Position numbers and translations under genes: made by a program
The notes under the pieces: model-generated
The model's input: the letters and a program-made list of their open reading frames with translations, nothing else
Told to the model about the DNA's origin: nothing
Databases searched by the model: none
NCBI GenBank assembly: GCA_015063985.1
Contig: SVTC01000001.1
Span: 1 to 64,000, forward strand
Length of the DNA: 64,000 nt
Direction: 5' to 3'
Source: Oscillospiraceae bacterium
GTDB lineage: Bacteria; Bacillota; Clostridia; Oscillospirales; SIG627
Part shown: positions 15,634 to 23,724 of the stretch, piece by piece
How the letters are laid out: every line of letters starts with the position of its first letter
Numbering within the stretch: position 1 is the first letter of the stretch

Positions 15634-15733
15634 GTTTGGTCTTGCTTTAAGCAGAGGAAAGTTCGGTGAAAATCCGTCGCAACTGTCATTGCCGTAATTG
15701 AAGGAGCTTCATAAGTCGGAATACTTACCAAAC
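15634..15733 (+). ncRNA. Cobalamin riboswitch
   Basis: Core motifs of the B12 aptamer occur in order: GAGGAAAG, GGTGAAAATCC, CGCAACTGTCA, GCCGTA and AAGTCGGAATAC. The closing helix P1 pairs GTTTGGT (15634-15640) with ACCAAAC (15727-15733). It controls the downstream ECF transporter genes, which fits a cobalamin uptake system repressed by its product. Some positions depart from the textbook consensus (GGTGAAAATCC and CGGAATAC rather than CAGGATAC), so it may be a divergent subtype. Confidence 0.85.
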
Positions 15734-15746
15734 AACGGTGAAGGTG

Positions 15747-15855
15747 GAGCGCATTTTGCGCTCGCGTTTTTGGACAAGAAAAGCGTAGCCTTTTATTCGG
15801 TGGGGAGTTATGCCCAAAATTCCGAGTATCGCTACGCTTTTACTGTTTTTTGCGG
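15747..15855 (+). terminator. Riboswitch expression platform with two hairpins
   Basis: GAGCGCATTTTGCGCTC followed by GCGTTTTT at about 15747-15771 looks like the switch terminator. A second long hairpin follows, AAAAGCGTAGC (from about 15779) pairing with GCTACGCTTTT (to about 15841) and then a T-rich stretch. Both lie before the EcfT ribosome site. Confidence 0.7.
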
Positions 15856-15882
15856 TAAAAGCTTTTTTTATCGGGAGGTATT

Positions 15883-16770
15883 ATGTTAGACAGCTTTACA
15901 GGCTATCATCCCCTTGTTAATCTTATATATTTTGCCATGGTTATCGTTTTTTCTATGCTGATAAGCCATCCCGCGGCGCAGGTCATTTCTCTTTTTTGCG
16001 CTCTTATCTACGTGTTTGGCGTTAAAGGGGGAAGGGGCTCGGCTCTTCTTAAGCTTTGCTTGCCTGCGGTTGCTTTAACGGCTCTTTTCAACCCTCTGTT
16101 CAACCACGAGGGAGCTACGGTGCTTTTTTATTTTGAAGGCGGAAACCCCTTGACTTTGGAAAGCATTCTTTACGGACTTTCCTCGGGGGTGATGCTGGTA
16201 ACGGTGCTTACGTGGTTTTCATCCTTTTCTCGGGTGATGACGTCCGACAAGTTTATCTATCTTTTCGGGAGGATAATGCCTTCTCTTTCTCTTGTATTAA
16301 GTATGTCACTTCGCTTTGTGCCGAGGTTCATCCGACAAACGCAGATGGTGGCGGAGGCTCAAAAATGCATCGGGCGTGATATATCCAAGGGAAGCTTGAA
16401 GCAAAGATCAAAAATTGCGGTGGGAGTTCTTTCGGCGACCCTTACCTGGGCATTGGAAAATGCAATGGATACGGCTGACAGTATGAAAAGCCGAGGCTAC
16501 GGGCTGAAGGGAAGAACGGCTTACAATATCTACTCTATGGATGCCAGAGACCTATCGGTGCTAATATGGCTCGGCTTTTGCGGGCTCTTTGTTTCGGCGG
16601 GATACGTCTGCGGGACCTTTGATTTCGGATACTTTCCGCAGCTCAGCACAAGACCCTTTGACGTATCCTCGGTATATTTTTACGTTATTTATTTCGGGCT
16701 TTGCATTACGCCTATGGCATTGAATGCAGGAGAGGAGCTGAAATGGAAAACTATATATTCAAAAATGTGA
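15883..16770 (+). CDS. ecfT: ECF transporter transmembrane component EcfT (CbiQ family)
   Basis: A 295-residue membrane scaffold of a vitamin ECF transporter. Hydrophobic segments lie near residues 10-60, 65-85, 95-125 and 225-290. The cytoplasmic coupling helices carry the family motif SMKSRGYGL (Ala/Ser-Arg-Gly type) around residue 205 and the RFVPRFIRQTQMVAEAQ segment upstream. ATG follows GGGAGG at 4-5 nt. It overlaps the next gene by 28 nt. The cobalamin riboswitch upstream points to B12 or a precursor as substrate of the complex. Confidence 0.92.
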   Translation: MLDSFTGYHPLVNLIYFAMVIVFSMLISHPAAQVISLFCALIYVFGVKGGRGSALLKLCLPAVALTALFNPLFNHEGATVLFYFEGGNPLTLESILYGLSSGVMLVTVLTWFSSFSRVMTSDKFIYLFGRIMPSLSLVLSMSLRFVPRFIRQTQMVAEAQKCIGRDISKGSLKQRSKIAVGVLSATLTWALENAMDTADSMKSRGYGLKGRTAYNIYSMDARDLSVLIWLGFCGLFVSAGYVCGTFDFGYFPQLSTRPFDVSSVYFYVIYFGLCITPMALNAGEELKWKTIYSKM

Positions 16771-19376
16771 GCTTTTCCTATCCCGAGACCGAGGATAAAG
16801 CCTTGGATCGGCTCTCTTTTTCGGTGGAGCAGGGCGAGTTTCTTTTGCTTTGCGGTCCCTCGGGATGCGGAAAAACCACGCTCTTAAGGCACTTTAAGGC
16901 TTGCTTTTTTCCCCACGGAAGGCGCGAGGGCGAGATAATACATATGGGTGTAAGAGCCGAGGAGGCAGATGACAGATCCCAGGTGCAGGATATAGGCTTT
17001 GTAATGCAGTCCCCCGAAGATCAGGTGGTAACGGACAAGGTCTGGCACGAAATAAGCTTCGGACTTGAGGGTCTGGGGCTGGATACCGCCACCATTCGCC
17101 GCAGAGTGGCAGAGATCAGCGCTTTTTTCGGGATCGAGAATTGGTTTTACAAGGACGTTTGTGAGCTTTCGGGCGGTCAGAAGCAGATATTGAGTCTTGC
17201 ATCGGTTATGGCTACGAACCCTCGAATATTGATATTGGACGAGCCCACCGCCCAACTCGATCCCATTGCCGCAGGTGAGTTTTTCGCCTTGCTGGGAAGG
17301 ATCAACCGTGAGCTGGGTGTTACCGTTGTTCTTTCCGAGCATCGCCTTGAGGAGGCTTTTCCCTATGCCACGAGAATTATGGTCATGGAAAAGGGAAGTG
17401 TGGTATGCGACGGCAAGCCTGCCGAGGTCGGCTTATTGCTGAAGGAGAAAAAGAGTCCGACGTTTCTTGCCATGCCCACTGCAATGAGGGTATGGGCGGC
17501 AGTGCAGACCGAGCTTTCCTGCCCTCTTACTGTGCGGGACGGAAGTGATTTTCTATCCCTTCGCAACAAGGAGCTCCCTCTTGTGCCAATAGAGGAAGAG
17601 CCCGAGATGGTCAATAACGGCGAGATCGCACTCAATGCCGAGGGGCTTTGGTTCAGATACCAAAAGGATCTGCCGGACGTTGTGAAGGGCCTTTCGCTGA
17701 CATTGCACAAGGGCGAGATCTATGCTGTTCTCGGAGGTAACGGTGCGGGCAAGACCACTGCATTAAAGCTGATATCGGGCTTGAAAGCTGCATATCGGGG
17801 CTCTGTGACGGTAAAGGGGCGTGTTGCTTATCTTCCTCAGGATCCCCGTGCCCTCTTTGTTAAAAGCACCGTTGAAGAGGATCTGAAAGAGGTCATTTCG
17901 GGACTTGAGCTTGGTAAGGAGGAGGGAGGATCAAGGCTTGAGGCAGTAATACGGCTTTGCGAGCTTTCCCGTATTCTTGACAGACATCCTTACGATCTCT
18001 CCGGCGGCGAGCAGCAGCGTGCCGCTCTTGCCAAGGTGCTTTTGACTGCTCCCGACCTTTTGCTTCTCGACGAGCCCACCAAGGGCTTTGATGCCCGTTT
18101 TAAGCTTGACTTTGCCGCCATCCTTAAAAGGCTTGCCGCGGATGGAGTCAGTGTGTTGATGGTGAGCCACGACGTGGCGTTCTGTGCAGAGCATGCTCAC
18201 CGATGCGGACTGTTTTTCGACGGTGTGATAATAGCCAACGGCACGCCTCGGGAGTTTTTCTCGCAAAACAATTTTTATACCACTCCCGCCAACCGTATGG
18301 CGCGCCATCTTATTCCTCGGGCGGTAACGGTCGGGGATGTTATATCCGCTTGCGGCGGAGACGTGGAGGGCGCAAGGAGGATCGAGGATGACTGCTTCTC
18401 TTTGCCAAAGCGCGAAGCCGTAAAAAGCAATAAGTCAAAGCCGCTTCCCTTTTGGAGAAAGGCCTTGGCGCTTATTTCCCTGCTTGTTTCTTTAGGAGTG
18501 TTTTTTTATGCAACCGATCTGATAGATCCTTCGGCTGTGATAGGATCCCCGAGCGTCGGCGGAGAGGCTTTGGGGCAGCTATGGCTTTATCTTGTGCTTT
18601 ATTTGGCGTTGGCGGTGTTTTTGTTGGCGATCGGTCGCAGAAGCGAGCAGGTGCCGATCAAGCCCGAAGGGAAAAAGCTTGGCAAGAGGACCGTTGCGGC
18701 GGCTGTGGCCATACTTATTTTGATCCCCTTAACCGTTTTTGTCGGCTTTTTCTGCTTAGGGGATAAGCACTACAATATCGTTGCATTTATTGTTCTTTTG
18801 GAATGTATGCTTCCCTTTATGCTTGTCTTCGAGGGACGAAAGCCCAAGGCGAGGGAGCTTGTTACCATTGCCGTGCTTTGCGCTATCGGTGTTGCGGGAA
18901 GAGGGGCTTTCTTTATGCTTCCGCAGTTCAAGCCCGTTCTTGCGCTTTGCATTATCTCGGGAGTCGCCTTTGGCGGTGAGGCGGGCTTTTTGGTGGGCGC
19001 GATGACGGTGCTTTGCTCGAATATGCTCTTCGGGCAGGGTCCGTGGACTCCTTGGCAGATGTTCGCAACCGGAATAATAGGCTTTCTTGCGGGTGTACTC
19101 TTTAAAAAGGGCAGACTTCATCGTGGCAGAGTGGCTCTTTCCGTTTTTGGGGCGTTTTGCGCTGTTATGATCTACGGCGGTATTATGAATCCGGCATTGC
19201 TTCTTACCGTATCAGCCGAATCGCTCAAGTGGGAGAGCTTGCTTGCCGCTTACCTTACGGGACTTCCCATGGATCTTGTTCACGCCCTTGGCACGGCGGT
19301 GTTTATTATGATCGCCGCAGAGCCAATGCTTGAGAAAATGGATAGGATAAAGGTAAAATACGGCTTGGCGGAGTAA
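16743..19376 (+). CDS. Fused EcfA-EcfA'-S component, cobalamin type
   Basis: An 877-residue fusion. First ATPase (about 1-255): Walker A GPSGCGKTT, signature LSGGQKQ, Walker B LILDEPTAQLDP. Second ATPase (about 290-530): GGNGAGKTT, LSGGEQQRAALAK, LLLLDEPTKGFD. Then a membrane part from about residue 560; the last 190 residues match the CbrT-like S component (RELVTIAVLCAIGVAGR, PQFKPVLAL, NMLFGQGPWTPWQM). So one chain supplies both ATPases and substrate binding, and EcfT supplies the scaffold. ATG 16743 is chosen because GAGGAG precedes it by 5-6 nt. Substrate assignment rests on the S-domain pattern and the B12 riboswitch. Confidence 0.9.
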   Translation: MENYIFKNVSFSYPETEDKALDRLSFSVEQGEFLLLCGPSGCGKTTLLRHFKACFFPHGRREGEIIHMGVRAEEADDRSQVQDIGFVMQSPEDQVVTDKVWHEISFGLEGLGLDTATIRRRVAEISAFFGIENWFYKDVCELSGGQKQILSLASVMATNPRILILDEPTAQLDPIAAGEFFALLGRINRELGVTVVLSEHRLEEAFPYATRIMVMEKGSVVCDGKPAEVGLLLKEKKSPTFLAMPTAMRVWAAVQTELSCPLTVRDGSDFLSLRNKELPLVPIEEEPEMVNNGEIALNAEGLWFRYQKDLPDVVKGLSLTLHKGEIYAVLGGNGAGKTTALKLISGLKAAYRGSVTVKGRVAYLPQDPRALFVKSTVEEDLKEVISGLELGKEEGGSRLEAVIRLCELSRILDRHPYDLSGGEQQRAALAKVLLTAPDLLLLDEPTKGFDARFKLDFAAILKRLAADGVSVLMVSHDVAFCAEHAHRCGLFFDGVIIANGTPREFFSQNNFYTTPANRMARHLIPRAVTVGDVISACGGDVEGARRIEDDCFSLPKREAVKSNKSKPLPFWRKALALISLLVSLGVFFYATDLIDPSAVIGSPSVGGEALGQLWLYLVLYLALAVFLLAIGRRSEQVPIKPEGKKLGKRTVAAAVAILILIPLTVFVGFFCLGDKHYNIVAFIVLLECMLPFMLVFEGRKPKARELVTIAVLCAIGVAGRGAFFMLPQFKPVLALCIISGVAFGGEAGFLVGAMTVLCSNMLFGQGPWTPWQMFATGIIGFLAGVLFKKGRLHRGRVALSVFGAFCAVMIYGGIMNPALLLTVSAESLKWESLLAAYLTGLPMDLVHALGTAVFIMIAAEPMLEKMDRIKVKYGLAE

Positions 19377-19384
19377 GAAAGCTA

Positions 19385-19413
19385 TTGACTTTTTTTGTTG
19401 GAAGTGTTATTTT
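19385..19413 (+). promoter_or_regulatory. Promoter of the MGH1-like gene
   Basis: TTGACT (19385-19390), 17-bp spacer, TATTTT (19408-19413), just after the ECF operon. Confidence 0.6.
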
Positions 19414-19434
19414 ATTAAAAACAGGAGGTGCAAA

Positions 19435-20934
19435 ATGTCAAGACCGGATCTTTCTTTAAAAAACAAGCTCAAGGAATACGTTGAGCTTTTTAACCGTGAT
19501 GATGAAGAAATCTACAGTTGGGATATCCCCAATGCTGAGGCACTGAGCTGGCTTGAGGAGAATGCTCCTCTTTTAGAATGTCCCGACAAAACTCTGGAGT
19601 CTACCTATTATTTTCGTTGGTGGACCTTCAGAAAGCATATAAAGTCAACTCCCGACGGAGTAGTGGTCACCGAATTTGTACCCGCTGTTCCCTGGGAGAG
19701 TATTTACGGCACCATCGTTGCTCCCGTTGGGCATCACGTTGACGAGGGAAAATGGCTGAAAAACAGAAAAGATATCCTGGAGGATTATCTGAAGCTGTTT
19801 TTATCGGAAAGATCCTCCCCCTACGTTTACAGCACCTGGCTATGCTTCAGTGTATATCAGTATTGCCGATTTATAAACGATTTTTCCTTTGGTACAGATA
19901 ATCTTGATAGCCTTGTGAGCTTTTATGAAAAGATGGCAAAGGAGCACGAGACTGACGAGGGGCTTTTCTGGTCGGTGGATAATTGCGATGCCATGGAGGT
20001 CTCTATCAGCGGCTCCGATATGGAAAGAAAGCCCACTAAGGGTCTGAGACCGACCTTGAATTCATATATGGCGGCAAACGCCTTTGCTATCGGCGAATTT
20101 GCAAAAAGAGCCGGCAGAGAAGAGCTTTCAAGGAAATATTTTAACGAGCATACCCGCATTAAGGAGCTGATGTTCAAAAGACTTTTCGACGGTGAATTTT
20201 ATAAAGCCTGCCATTCTGCCGATGGCGGAACAAGCTTTGTTGAGCTTGAAAAGCTTTCGGTATGGAATAATGCCAGAGAGCTTATAGGTTACATTCCCTG
20301 GTGCTTTGATCTGGTGGAGAAGGGACATTCGGGAGCCTTTAAGCATTTGAACAGCAAGGAAGGCTTTTTATGCCAATTCGGACTTACCACTGCAGAGCAA
20401 AGACATCCAAGATTCTTGTTTGGCTACCGTCACAGCTGTCTGTGGAACGGCTACGTTTGGCCCTTTGCTACCACCCAAACTCTTAATGCTCTGAGACGTG
20501 TTCTTGAAACCGAGGAAAACGCCGAGGTCAGCTGGGATGACTACTACCGCCATCTTTTAAGCTATGCCGATTCCCATCACCGTATTATGCCGGACGGAAA
20601 GAGAGTGTTTTGGATCGATGAGGTGCGTCATCCCTGGCACGATTGCTGGGAATGCCGTCACGTTCTTGAATCGAGGGGCTGGCCGGAGAATCACGGTCCG
20701 CGGGAGAGAGGAAAGGATTATAATCATTCCACCTTCTGCGATCTGGTTTTGGGAGGTCTTCTTGGTATCGATTTTTGCGACGGAGAGCTTAGGGCAAAGC
20801 CTCACCTTCCCGAGGATTGGGATTATTTCAAGGTGGAAAATATCTGGATGGGCAATACCCGTTACACTGTCACTTTTGACCGCGACGGAAAACGCTACGG
20901 TAAGGGAAAAGGTGTAATAATAGAAAAGCAATGA
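19435..20934 (+). CDS. MGH1-like (alpha/alpha)6-barrel glycoside hydrolase
   Basis: A 499-residue cytoplasmic protein resembling the MGH1-like/GH63-related hydrolases (clan GH-G). Typical elements: STYYFRWWTFRKH near residue 63, SVDNCDAMEVSISG around residue 182 (the acidic pair region), LNSYMAANAFAIGEFAK, SCLWNGYVWPFATTQTLNAL around residue 342 and DYNHSTFCDLVLGGLLGI near 430. A C-terminal strand-rich tail follows. GGAGG lies 7 nt before the ATG. Own promoter; a terminator separates it from the convergent AraC gene. Substrate is unknown: relatives cleave glucosyl or mannosyl glycerates and trimming glucosides. Confidence 0.75.
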   Translation: MSRPDLSLKNKLKEYVELFNRDDEEIYSWDIPNAEALSWLEENAPLLECPDKTLESTYYFRWWTFRKHIKSTPDGVVVTEFVPAVPWESIYGTIVAPVGHHVDEGKWLKNRKDILEDYLKLFLSERSSPYVYSTWLCFSVYQYCRFINDFSFGTDNLDSLVSFYEKMAKEHETDEGLFWSVDNCDAMEVSISGSDMERKPTKGLRPTLNSYMAANAFAIGEFAKRAGREELSRKYFNEHTRIKELMFKRLFDGEFYKACHSADGGTSFVELEKLSVWNNARELIGYIPWCFDLVEKGHSGAFKHLNSKEGFLCQFGLTTAEQRHPRFLFGYRHSCLWNGYVWPFATTQTLNALRRVLETEENAEVSWDDYYRHLLSYADSHHRIMPDGKRVFWIDEVRHPWHDCWECRHVLESRGWPENHGPRERGKDYNHSTFCDLVLGGLLGIDFCDGELRAKPHLPEDWDYFKVENIWMGNTRYTVTFDRDGKRYGKGKGVIIEKQ

Positions 20935-20962
20935 AAAAAAGCCGCTCGGTGAGCGGCTTTTT
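20934..20962. terminator. Bidirectional terminator
   Basis: GCCGCTC pairs with GAGCGGC (20941-20957), flanked by A7 on the left and T5 on the right; it serves the convergent MGH1-like and AraC genes. Confidence 0.9.
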
Positions 20963-21716
20963 ATCTTGATATAAGCTTGCTTCGCCAGGCTGCGGGTGAC
21001 ATACCGTGCTTTTTTAAAAAAAGGCGGTAAAAATGACTGTAGCTGTTAAAGCCGCAGCTAAATGCGATATCCTCTGCGCTTTGGCTGGTAACCTCCAGAT
21101 AATACTCACATTCCTCAAGCTTTTTTTGGTTTATAAACTGAATTGGTGTAAGACCGTATTTGCTTTTAAAGAGGTTTATTACGTGGTTTTTTGAAAAGTG
21201 GAAGCGTTTGCACAGAGTTTCGAGATTGATCGAATCGTGAAGATTATCGCGAATGTAGTCGGCTATGCTTTCGGCTATGCCGTGCTCCTTATTCTTTTTT
21301 AATAGCTTTGTAAGAATGGAATAGAATACCGCTATTTTTTGGATCAACGGAGCTTTGTTGTGGCTGAGGAGGTCAAGCTCCTCCATTAATGGCAAGAGCT
21401 CGCCAAGGTCAAAGCTGCCCGACGGAGCAAGACAGACCTCTCCGTGGCACCTTTTTGCTTTGAAGTGGACGTAGAGATATTTTGGAGAGTCGCTTGCCAG
21501 GTTTCCCGCCTGGCGCGATCCCGCTCTTTGGATGTGATACTCTCCTCGGGATATCTCGTATTCCTTTCCGTCCTCGCAAAAGCGCAATACTCCTTGGTAT
21601 ACCAGCACCAATACCTCGTCGTTGCATACTCTGTTTACGTGCTTTTCATTGGGTGCAAAATATCTCATTGATGAATAAAGGTATTCTATCGGACTGTTAA
21701 GATCGATCCCGTACAT
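20961..21716 (-). CDS. AraC-family transcriptional regulator
   Basis: A 251-residue regulator with an N-terminal cupin sensor (about 1-130; EYEISRGEYHIQRAGS) and a C-terminal double helix-turn-helix (about 155-251) with LCKRFHFSKNHVINLFKSKYG and IAFSCGFNSYSHFYRLFLKKHG. It is divergent from the GH127 gene, so it probably controls it in response to a sugar. Three phased direct repeats in the shared upstream region (21763-21829) are the likely binding sites. Start ATG 21716 follows AAAGGAGAATCAAT. Confidence 0.92.
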   Translation of the reverse strand: MYGIDLNSPIEYLYSSMRYFAPNEKHVNRVCNDEVLVLVYQGVLRFCEDGKEYEISRGEYHIQRAGSRQAGNLASDSPKYLYVHFKAKRCHGEVCLAPSGSFDLGELLPLMEELDLLSHNKAPLIQKIAVFYSILTKLLKKNKEHGIAESIADYIRDNLHDSINLETLCKRFHFSKNHVINLFKSKYGLTPIQFINQKKLEECEYYLEVTSQSAEDIAFSCGFNSYSHFYRLFLKKHGMSPAAWRSKLISR

Positions 21717-21762
21717 ATTGATTCTCCTTTAATATCTTCTCTGAGATTATTTTACCACATAG

Positions 21763-21829
21763 TGTGATATTGTCAATGTTTTTTGTGATATTAGCAATTT
21801 TTAAGGATAAAATAATGTGATATAATCAA
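21763..21829. promoter_or_regulatory. Three phased direct repeats, putative AraC operator
   Basis: TGTGATATTGTCAA (21763-21776), TGTGATATTAGCAA (21784-21797) and TGTGATATAATCAA (21816-21829). Starts are 21 and 32 bp apart, close to two and three helical turns, so all face the same side. The third copy contains TATAAT (21821-21826), the likely -10 of the GH127 gene. Confidence 0.7.
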
Positions 21830-21853
21830 AATAAAAAACAAAGGAGGATATAT

Positions 21854-23665
21854 ATGAAAAAATGGGAGCTATACAGCGGCACCGAGCTTAAGCCTCAGGG
21901 CTGGCTCAGAGATCAGCTTTCTATACAGGCAAAGGGGCTCAGCGGAAATCTTCACAAGGTATGGCCGGACGTCAGAGACAGTGCGTGGATAGGCGGCAGC
22001 TGTGAGGGCTGGGAGAGAGTGCCCTATTGGCTGGACGGCTTTATCCCCATGGCGTATTTGTTGGAGGATGAGGAGCTTATCTCGGTGGCAAAAAAATATA
22101 TGGATGCAATAATATCCTTCCAGAAGCCCGACGGATGGATCTGTCCCTGCGACGCTGAGAAGATACCCACCTACGATACCTGGGCAGTGCTTTTGATAAG
22201 CAAGGTGCTCAGTGTATATCACGGCTTTTCCAAGGAGGAAAAGGTACTTGACTGTCTATACAGGGTGATGAAGAACTTTTATTCCTTGCTGAAGGATGGC
22301 ACCTGCAAGCTCTTTGATTGGGGTAAATACCGTTGGTACGAGGGCTTTATTGCTCTGAACTATCTGAATAAGTATTATGACGAGCCTTGGCAAGGGGAAT
22401 TGGCTCTTATGCTTAAAGAGCAGGGATATGATTATACCGAGGCTATTGAAAAGTGGAAAAGACCCGTAAATCGCTGGACCTTTGAGACTCATATCGTAAA
22501 CATAGGAATGATGCTCAAGGCCGAGGCGGTGAGCTGCGATCTTTTGGGAGAGGAATATAAGGATCTGGCAAAGAGGCTTTTCGACGTTCTTTGGCAGTAC
22601 AACGGAACTGCGGTGGGAACCTTTACCGGAGACGAGTGTCTTTCCGGACTCAGCGCGGTGCAGGGCACGGAGCTTTGCGCGGTGGTGGAGCAGATGTATT
22701 CCTATCAGCAGCTTATCTCCTACACGGGAGATCCCTTCTGGGCGGCTCAGCTGGAGAAGGTGGCCTTTAACGCCCTGCCTGCGACTCTTTCGGACGATAT
22801 GTGGAGCCATCAGTACGATCAGCTCTCAAATCAGATAGCCTGCGAAAGATTTACCGCAAAATGCCTTTTCCGCACCAATTCCAGAGAGGCCCATCTTTTC
22901 GGCCTGGAGCCCAATTACGGTTGCTGCACCGCAAACTTCTCTCAGGGCTGGAGCAAGCTTGTGTACAACGCCTTTATGCACAAGGGTGATACCGTGTATT
23001 GCCCGATCAGCCTGCCCTGCGTGCTTGATACCGAAGCTCAGTATATAAGCCTTGAAACCGATTACCCCTTTAAAAACAGCTCTAATTTCACCGTAAAGGC
23101 AAAGAAGGCGTTTAAGCTTGTGATCAGAATACCCGATTTTGCCAAAAACGTAAAGCTTGACGGCGAGGATTTTGACGGAAGGAATGCCACTGTATGCTTT
23201 GCAGAGGGCGAGGAGAGGGTAGTGGCGGTGAGCTTTGATACCATTCCCGAAATAGTAAAGCGTCCCCACGATCTTAACAGTGTTGTTTGCGGCTCATTGG
23301 TGTTCTCTGTTCCCGTTGCATATGAAAAGAAGATGCTGGAATACGAAAAGAACAACGTGGAGAGAAAATTTCCCTACTGCGACTATGAATATTCACCCAC
23401 CACTCCGTGGAATTATGCTTTGTGTGATACGGCACTCAGCCGACTTGAGAAAAAGGTAGATCCCGTTCCCTTTTCAAGTCAGGCTCCCGCGCTTACTGTC
23501 AAGGCGAGGGTGAAAAGGATCCATTGGGATAAGCTTGACGGATTTGACAGTGTTTGCGCGGTAAGTCCCTCGGCTACCTCCTCCGATGCTCCCGCAGAGG
23601 ATATGGAGCTTTATCCCTACGGATGTGCAAAGCTCAGAATGACGGAGATCCCTCTTATAGGGTGA
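21854..23665 (+). CDS. GH127-type beta-L-arabinofuranosidase
   Basis: A 603-residue (alpha/alpha)6-barrel enzyme of the GH127/146 group, which removes beta-L-arabinofuranose with a cysteine nucleophile held by zinc. The zinc and catalytic residues are visible: GTELC (Glu and Cys, about residues 271-275) and YGCCTAN (paired Cys, about 355-358). Other group motifs: SCEGWERVPYWLDGFIP and DTWAV. C-terminal beta-sandwich follows. No signal peptide, so substrate must be imported as oligosaccharide. GGAGG precedes the ATG by 8 nt. Divergent from the AraC gene that probably regulates it. GH127 versus a sister family cannot be decided by eye. Confidence 0.88.
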   Translation: MKKWELYSGTELKPQGWLRDQLSIQAKGLSGNLHKVWPDVRDSAWIGGSCEGWERVPYWLDGFIPMAYLLEDEELISVAKKYMDAIISFQKPDGWICPCDAEKIPTYDTWAVLLISKVLSVYHGFSKEEKVLDCLYRVMKNFYSLLKDGTCKLFDWGKYRWYEGFIALNYLNKYYDEPWQGELALMLKEQGYDYTEAIEKWKRPVNRWTFETHIVNIGMMLKAEAVSCDLLGEEYKDLAKRLFDVLWQYNGTAVGTFTGDECLSGLSAVQGTELCAVVEQMYSYQQLISYTGDPFWAAQLEKVAFNALPATLSDDMWSHQYDQLSNQIACERFTAKCLFRTNSREAHLFGLEPNYGCCTANFSQGWSKLVYNAFMHKGDTVYCPISLPCVLDTEAQYISLETDYPFKNSSNFTVKAKKAFKLVIRIPDFAKNVKLDGEDFDGRNATVCFAEGEERVVAVSFDTIPEIVKRPHDLNSVVCGSLVFSVPVAYEKKMLEYEKNNVERKFPYCDYEYSPTTPWNYALCDTALSRLEKKVDPVPFSSQAPALTVKARVKRIHWDKLDGFDSVCAVSPSATSSDAPAEDMELYPYGCAKLRMTEIPLIG

Positions 23666-23685
23666 CGGAAAGCTAATATATAATA

Positions 23686-23723
23686 ACCGCCGAGAGTAGC
23701 AAAGCCACTCTCGGCGGTGTGTT
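23686..23723. terminator. Bidirectional terminator between GH127 and GH20 genes
   Basis: ACCGCCGAGAGT pairs with ACTCTCGGCGGT (12 bp) with a 9-nt loop; GTGTTTTTA follows on the plus side. Confidence 0.9.
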
Positions 23724-23724
23724 T

